From positions 1 to 12,582 of the forward strand of contig JAFIHO010000119.1 of NCBI GenBank assembly GCA_017849395.1: a DNA stretch of 12,582 nucleotides, given 5' to 3'. The position numbers and the translations under genes are program-made. Shown here in pieces: positions 9,656-12,582 of this stretch. The notes below the pieces were generated by a model that made no database searches, was not told the DNA's origin, and saw only the letters and a program-made list of their open reading frames with translations. Position 1 is the stretch's first letter. Every line of letters starts with the position of its first letter. This stretch comes from Hyphomicrobiales bacterium. GTDB taxonomy: Bacteria; Pseudomonadota; Alphaproteobacteria; Micropepsales; Micropepsaceae.

Positions 9656-9886
9656 TCAGGCAGCTAAGCGAACAAAATAGGCAGAGTTCAAAATTTCAAC
9701 AGAGGCAATTAAGAAGTGCCGATTGGAAACAATTACTTCTTTTATCTTTTCTTCTTCAAAGTGCGGGTCGCGTAGCAGTACTGCGTTGGCGCGGGGAAAG
9801 AATTCAATCCGCCTACTGAAACGGTCTCCATCTTTTCCGACGAACAAGCATCCAGAAATTTCGTAGGTGTCGCCATCAAATGCCTC
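9656..9886 (-). pseudogene. AT-rich remnant of a small unknown gene
   Basis: A 76-codon open stretch runs from just after a TGA (9889-9887) to a TGA at 9658-9656. It encodes a protein-like sequence with alternating hydrophobic and charged residues: YEISGCLFVGKDGDRF, then RRIEFFPRANAVLLRD and EEEKIKEVIVSNRHF. It contains no ATG; the only plausible internal start is TTG at 9847. An ATG with an upstream GAGAGG (minus strand) lies in the next frame and would give MATPTKF..., ending at 9742. A single-base frameshift could join MAAVERH in that frame to FDGDTYEISG in this one. I read it as a decayed or frameshifted gene, but a TTG-started 63-residue protein is possible. Base use is AT-rich and unlike its neighbours. 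Function unknown. Confidence 0.4.
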
Positions 9887-10024
9887 TCAACCGCTGCCAT
9901 TCGGACGCGGCCCAAAGGAACTACCAAGGCGTTCGAAGAGAAATCGCTCAAACCAAGCCCTAAACTCAGAAAGCTCTTCTCGTGACAATTCCGAGATCAT
10001 TTTCTGAATTTCTTCAAGGCTCAT
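9887..10024 (-). pseudogene. Truncated antitoxin-like gene (N-terminal fragment)
   Basis: From the ATG at 10024 the frame encodes 45 residues starting MSLEEIQKMISELSREELSE, then FRAWFERFLFERLGSS, before ending at TGA. An upstream in-frame ATG (10075) would add 17 residues that look unstructured. The MSxEEIxKxIxxLsxEELxxFRxWFExF pattern is common at the N-terminus of short antitoxin-like proteins paired with RelE/ParE toxins in proteobacteria. In those, a WDxQIExD-type segment normally follows. Here it is replaced by SSFGPRPNGSG and a stop, so the gene looks truncated. No toxin gene is adjacent. The TGA lies in the same frame as the downstream remnant, so the two could once have been one reading frame. 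Family assignment is from memory and moderate at best. Confidence 0.4.
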
Positions 10025-10125
10025 ACACACACTGTAGCAGGGATATTGAGTTTGCACGAGCGGGTTAAACAGCATGACTTCGCTGCTCGCGTGATAGTGA
10101 AATTTCCGACGCGTACTATAATCGC

Positions 10126-10998
10126 CTACACTCCCGCCTTCTTCGCCGGCACTTCCCCAATCGCGGCCCAGTCCTTGTCCTGCCAGCCCCAGGAAATCGC
10201 TTCTTCATAATGCTTCGCCAGAAGCTCCGCCGTCGGCATCCCCACGCCCAGTCCCGATGCCGCTGAGCGCGCCAGGTTCACGTCCTTCAATCCCAATGTC
10301 AGCGCAAAGCCCGCCGGTTCATACTGCCGGTTCAGCACCATCGTGCCATAGCCCTTGAACACGGCGCCGGTGAACAGCCGCCCGCCCAGCACGTCATGGA
10401 ACAGCGCCGGATCGACGCCGCCCTTGCGCAGCAGCGCGAAAGCCTCGCCGATGGCCTCCAACTCGCTGGCGATCATGAAATTGCCCGCGATCTTGAACAG
10501 GTTTGCCTTCCACGCCTCGTCGCCCACCGGCACGGTGCGGCTGCCGATCTTGTCAAATACCGGCTGCATGGTCTTCAGCGCCGCCCCATCGCCGCCCGCG
10601 ACCAGCACAAGCTGCGCCGACGCCGCCATATCCGGACGCCCGAAAACCGGCGCGGACAGATAAGCCAGCCCCGCCTTCGCATGGGCCGCTTGCAGCTCCT
10701 TGGCGAACTCGACCGAGATGGTCGCGGCATTCACATGGATCAGGCCTTTCGCCGCCTTCGCCAGCAGCGGGCCGGTGAATCCGACCTCGCGCATCACCGC
10801 GTCATTGGACAGCATCGAGAATGCGGCCTCGCCCTGCAGCGCCTCTTCCGGCGTCTTCGCCGCGCGCGCGCCCTTGGCCACCAGCGCCTCCACCGGCGCG
10901 GCCGAACGGTTCCAAACCGTCACCTCATGTCCGGCCTTCAGCAGATTGTCCGCAACGCCATGGCCCATGCGTCCCAGGCCGATGAAACCGATCTTCAT
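10126..10998 (-). CDS. NAD(P)-dependent beta-hydroxyacid dehydrogenase family protein
   Basis: The 290-residue protein belongs to the 3-hydroxyisobutyrate dehydrogenase / GLYR1-type family. Residues 1-160 form a Rossmann domain opening with MKIGFIGLGRMG. After the second strand comes WNRS (Asn30, Arg31), where arginine favours NADPH over NADH. The substrate-loop motif is SAPVFGRPDMA (115-125) rather than the DAPVSGG of classic members. The C-terminal helical domain carries the catalytic lysine motif FKIAGNFMI (Lys169, Asn173) and GLKDVNLA (236-243), and ends near DKDWAAIGEV. The substrate is unknown; small 2-methyl- or 2-unsubstituted 3-hydroxy acids, succinic semialdehyde or an imine are possible. 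The ATG has GAGAG about nine bases upstream. It stands alone on the minus strand, convergent with the rnpB side and divergent from mraZ, with no partner gene to indicate a pathway. Confidence 0.85.
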   Translation of the reverse strand: MKIGFIGLGRMGHGVADNLLKAGHEVTVWNRSAAPVEALVAKGARAAKTPEEALQGEAAFSMLSNDAVMREVGFTGPLLAKAAKGLIHVNAATISVEFAKELQAAHAKAGLAYLSAPVFGRPDMAASAQLVLVAGGDGAALKTMQPVFDKIGSRTVPVGDEAWKANLFKIAGNFMIASELEAIGEAFALLRKGGVDPALFHDVLGGRLFTGAVFKGYGTMVLNRQYEPAGFALTLGLKDVNLARSAASGLGVGMPTAELLAKHYEEAISWGWQDKDWAAIGEVPAKKAGV

Positions 10999-11146
10999 GT
11001 TCGTCTCTCAATCCTTGGTGATCCGCGGCCCTTGCCGCCGTCAAGCCTTACCTCACCCGCACCCGCGCCGTCGCGCGAATCATCTGTCAGCGCAGGACCG
11101 CCGATAGGCGGGATAAACAACTTCCACGTGCGGCTTGGCTTTTGTT

Positions 11147-11161
11147 GGACAAATAGAGAAC
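11147..11161. promoter_or_regulatory. Candidate LexA (SOS) box
   Basis: GGAC (11147-11150), seven bases, then GAAC (11158-11161), followed by AAA. The alphaproteobacterial LexA site is a direct repeat GAAC-N7-GAAC (GTTC-N7-GTTC on the other strand), so this is one mismatch from consensus with an AT-rich centre. It is 149 bases from the dehydrogenase start and about 260 bases from the mraZ start; no SOS gene is next to it. A 6-bp inverted pair TTTGTT/AACAAA overlaps it and is an alternative reading. Confidence 0.4.
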
Positions 11162-11305
11162 AAAGCGGGGCCAATCCTTAAGCTTTCCTTTACACTCATC
11201 AACGCATTATTACCGTGTTCAACAATTGTTCTTCAAATCTCAAGCAGTAGCGGCCAACGGATGGAGAAACGCTAGCCAAGCCCCTCAAAAATCAGGGATT
11301 TCACT

Positions 11306-11334
11306 TTGACCTCCCTGTTAATCCCATGTTATCC
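11306..11334 (+). promoter_or_regulatory. Probable mraZ promoter
   Basis: TTGACC (11306-11311) is a good -35, and TTATCC (11329-11334) lies 17 bases downstream as a weak -10. The MraZ box array starts directly after the -35 and covers the spacer and -10. This gives a leader of about 80 bases before the mraZ ATG. Confidence 0.5.
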
Positions 11335-11346
11335 CATGCTGTCCCA
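11312..11346 (-). promoter_or_regulatory. MraZ operator: three TGGGA boxes plus one degenerate box in 10-bp register
   Basis: On the minus strand TGGGA occurs at 11342-11346, 11332-11336 and 11322-11326. A degenerate AGGGA at 11312-11316 keeps the same 10-bp spacing. MraZ is known to bind tandem TGGGN repeats separated by five bases upstream of its own gene. The fit to that rule is exact for three boxes, and the position 76 bases before the mraZ ATG supports autorepression of the division cluster. Confidence 0.85.
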
Positions 11347-11421
11347 TGGTTCTGACCGAACCTACCTGCCAACGACTGATTCCCGGTCGTCCAGGTTGTG
11401 GGTCCAGGGGGTACGGCGGCG

Positions 11422-11901
11422 ATGTCCGCATTGGTCCAGCCATTCATATCCACGCTGCCCGGCTCGCTGGATTCGAAGGGCCGTGTCTGCATCCCCGCGC
11501 AGTACCGCCAGATCCTGTCGGCCCAGGCGACGCCGGGCGTCTATGTCTGCCCCAGCTTCATCGACCCCGCGCTGGAAGCCTTCGGCCAGACTCTGCTCGA
11601 TGCCACCGCGGCGCGCCTCGCGGCCCAGGATCCGTTCTTCTCCGCCAGCTTCGATGACGACGCGACGGCGCTGGTCGCGCGCACCCAGTCGCTGCCGCCT
11701 GACGATCAGGGCCGCGTGCGCCTGCCCGACGCGCTGATTGCCCATGCCGGCCTGAAGGACAAGGTGGTGTTCGTCGGCAAGGTGCACAAGTTCCAGATCT
11801 GGGATGCGGAACGCTTCGCCGCCATTGAGGCCGAAGCCGTCGCGCGCGTGAAGGCGCGCATGGAACGCGCCCGTGCCGCCGCCGCGGGAGACAGCGCATG
11901 A
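11422..11901 (+). CDS. mraZ: MraZ, transcriptional regulator of the division/cell-wall cluster
   Basis: MraZ is a ring-forming DNA-binding protein of the SpoVT/AbrB fold that represses the dcw cluster. The 159-residue product has the two expected swapped-hairpin modules. The first is SLDSKGRVCIPAQYRQIL near residues 16-33; the second is LPPDDQGRVRLPDALIAHAGL followed by KDKVVFVGKVHKFQIWDAERF. The tail is alanine- and arginine-rich. I chose the ATG at 11422, which has AGGGGG (11406-11411) ten bases upstream. A GTG at 11398 would add eight residues but overlaps that ribosome site. The TGA overlaps the ATG of rsmH, the standard first pair of the cluster. Its own box array lies over the promoter, so negative autoregulation is likely. 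Confidence 0.93.
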   Translation: MSALVQPFISTLPGSLDSKGRVCIPAQYRQILSAQATPGVYVCPSFIDPALEAFGQTLLDATAARLAAQDPFFSASFDDDATALVARTQSLPPDDQGRVRLPDALIAHAGLKDKVVFVGKVHKFQIWDAERFAAIEAEAVARVKARMERARAAAAGDSA

Positions 11902-12582
11902 GCGGTCATCTGCCCGTGATGCTGAACGAAGTGATCGAGATGCTGTCGCCGCGCGACGGCGCGCATTACATCGACGGCACCTTCGGCGGCGGCGGCTATT
12001 CGCGCGCCATCCTGGAAGCGGCCGATTGCCGGGTTCTGGGCATCGACCGCGATCCGCACGCCATCGCGCGCGGCCAGGCGCTGGTGGATCATTTCGCCGG
12101 CCGCCTGACCCTGGTCGAAGGCGAATTCTCCCGCATGGATGAGTTTGCCGACGCGACCGACGGCGTGGTTCTCGATCTCGGCGTGTCGTCCTTCCAATTC
12201 GACCAGCCGGAACGTGGCTTCTCCTTCCGCGAAGATGGCCCCCTCGACATGCGCATGAGCCTGTCGGGCGAAAGTGCCGCCGATGTGGTAAACAATGCCG
12301 ATCTGGGCACGCTGACGCGTCTCATCGCCCGCTATGGCGAGGAGAACAATGCCCGCCGCATCGCGCGCGCCATCATCGCCGCGCGGCCGGTGACCGGCAC
12401 GGCCCAACTGGCCGCCATCGTGACCGAAGCACAGGGCCCCACCGCGCTGCGCCATGCCATCCATCCCGCCACCCGTACCTTCCAGGCGCTGCGCATCCAT
12501 GTGAATGACGAACTGGGCGAACTGGAACGCGGCCTGGATGCCGCCATGCGCATCCTGAAGCCCGAAGGCCGCCTGGTGGTGG
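11898..12582 (+). CDS. rsmH: 16S rRNA m4C1402 methyltransferase RsmH (3' end beyond window)
   Basis: RsmH (MraW) methylates N4 of C1402 in 16S rRNA, in the decoding centre, using SAM. About 228 residues are visible, against roughly 310 for the full enzyme, and the frame is still open at the window end. Landmarks are HLPVMLNEVIEML at the N-terminus and motif I YIDGTFGGGGYSRAIL. Also present are VLGIDRDPHA, VLDLGVSSFQFDQPERGFS, the DGPLDMRM signature and the HPATRTFQALRIHVNDELGEL region near the right edge. The ATG overlaps the mraZ TGA and has GGGAG seven bases upstream. No frameshift is seen. The usual next genes (ftsL, ftsI, murE and so on) would lie outside the window. Confidence 0.95.
   Translation, partial: MSGHLPVMLNEVIEMLSPRDGAHYIDGTFGGGGYSRAILEAADCRVLGIDRDPHAIARGQALVDHFAGRLTLVEGEFSRMDEFADATDGVVLDLGVSSFQFDQPERGFSFREDGPLDMRMSLSGESAADVVNNADLGTLTRLIARYGEENNARRIARAIIAARPVTGTAQLAAIVTEAQGPTALRHAIHPATRTFQALRIHVNDELGELERGLDAAMRILKPEGRLVV

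Larger units (their letters stand above)
10999..11421. other. 420-base gene-free region upstream of mraZ
   Basis: No convincing coding frame is seen on either strand. The left 150 bases are GC-rich and would hold the promoter of the dehydrogenase. The middle (about 11130-11300) is AT-richer and carries a LexA-like site and a perfect palindrome AACAATTGTT (11221-11230). The right 120 bases hold the mraZ promoter and MraZ boxes. Confidence 0.6.

Noticed and set aside
11221..11230. Perfect 10-bp palindrome AACAATTGTT as an operator
   Set aside because: Too short and too AT-simple to assign; no gene or promoter element is tied to it.

Overview
The window looks like chromosomal core DNA from a GC-rich alphaproteobacterium. 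The signs are an mlaA-mlaC pair, an ArsR-methyltransferase fusion leading metF and metH, a type A RNase P RNA with alphaproteobacterial conserved blocks, a candidate LexA site of the GAAC-N7-GAAC class, and the start of a division/cell-wall cluster (mraZ-rsmH). I cannot place it to order from sequence alone. One hint is that metH is a single 1234-residue chain, whereas many alphaproteobacteria split it.

Layout. Positions 1-217 hold a small hypothetical gene that may be cut by the window edge. A non-coding stretch follows, with a likely terminator for the next unit. On the minus strand, mlaA (1907-1167) is followed by mlaC (1087-449); both serve outer-membrane phospholipid retrieval. A short divergent spacer carries a near-ideal 22-bp palindrome and separates them from a plus-strand operon: regulator-methyltransferase (2027-3031), metF (3028-3912) and metH (3909-7613). 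These three overlap by ATGA junctions and together make and use 5-methyl-tetrahydrofolate to regenerate methionine. A palindromic repeat sits between metH and a second plus-strand pair, a membrane-anchored TerB/J-domain protein and an AmpD-type amidase (7669-9044), also ATGA-coupled. The RNase P RNA gene (about 9053-9417) starts only nine bases after the amidase stop.

After rnpB comes an accessory-looking stretch. It has a cluster of strong hairpins (9449-9575), then an AT-rich island (about 9600-10120) with the remains of one or two small minus-strand genes, one resembling the N-terminus of a short antitoxin. A minus-strand beta-hydroxyacid dehydrogenase family gene follows (10998-10126). 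A 420-base non-coding region comes next, carrying a candidate LexA site and a well-formed MraZ operator. Then mraZ and the 5' part of rsmH run off the end.

I do not see a novel defence or mobile system. The points most worth a second look are the operator overlapping the start of the regulator-metF-metH operon, the MraZ box array over the mraZ promoter, the decayed AT-rich island with its hairpin cluster, and the LexA-like site with no SOS gene beside it.
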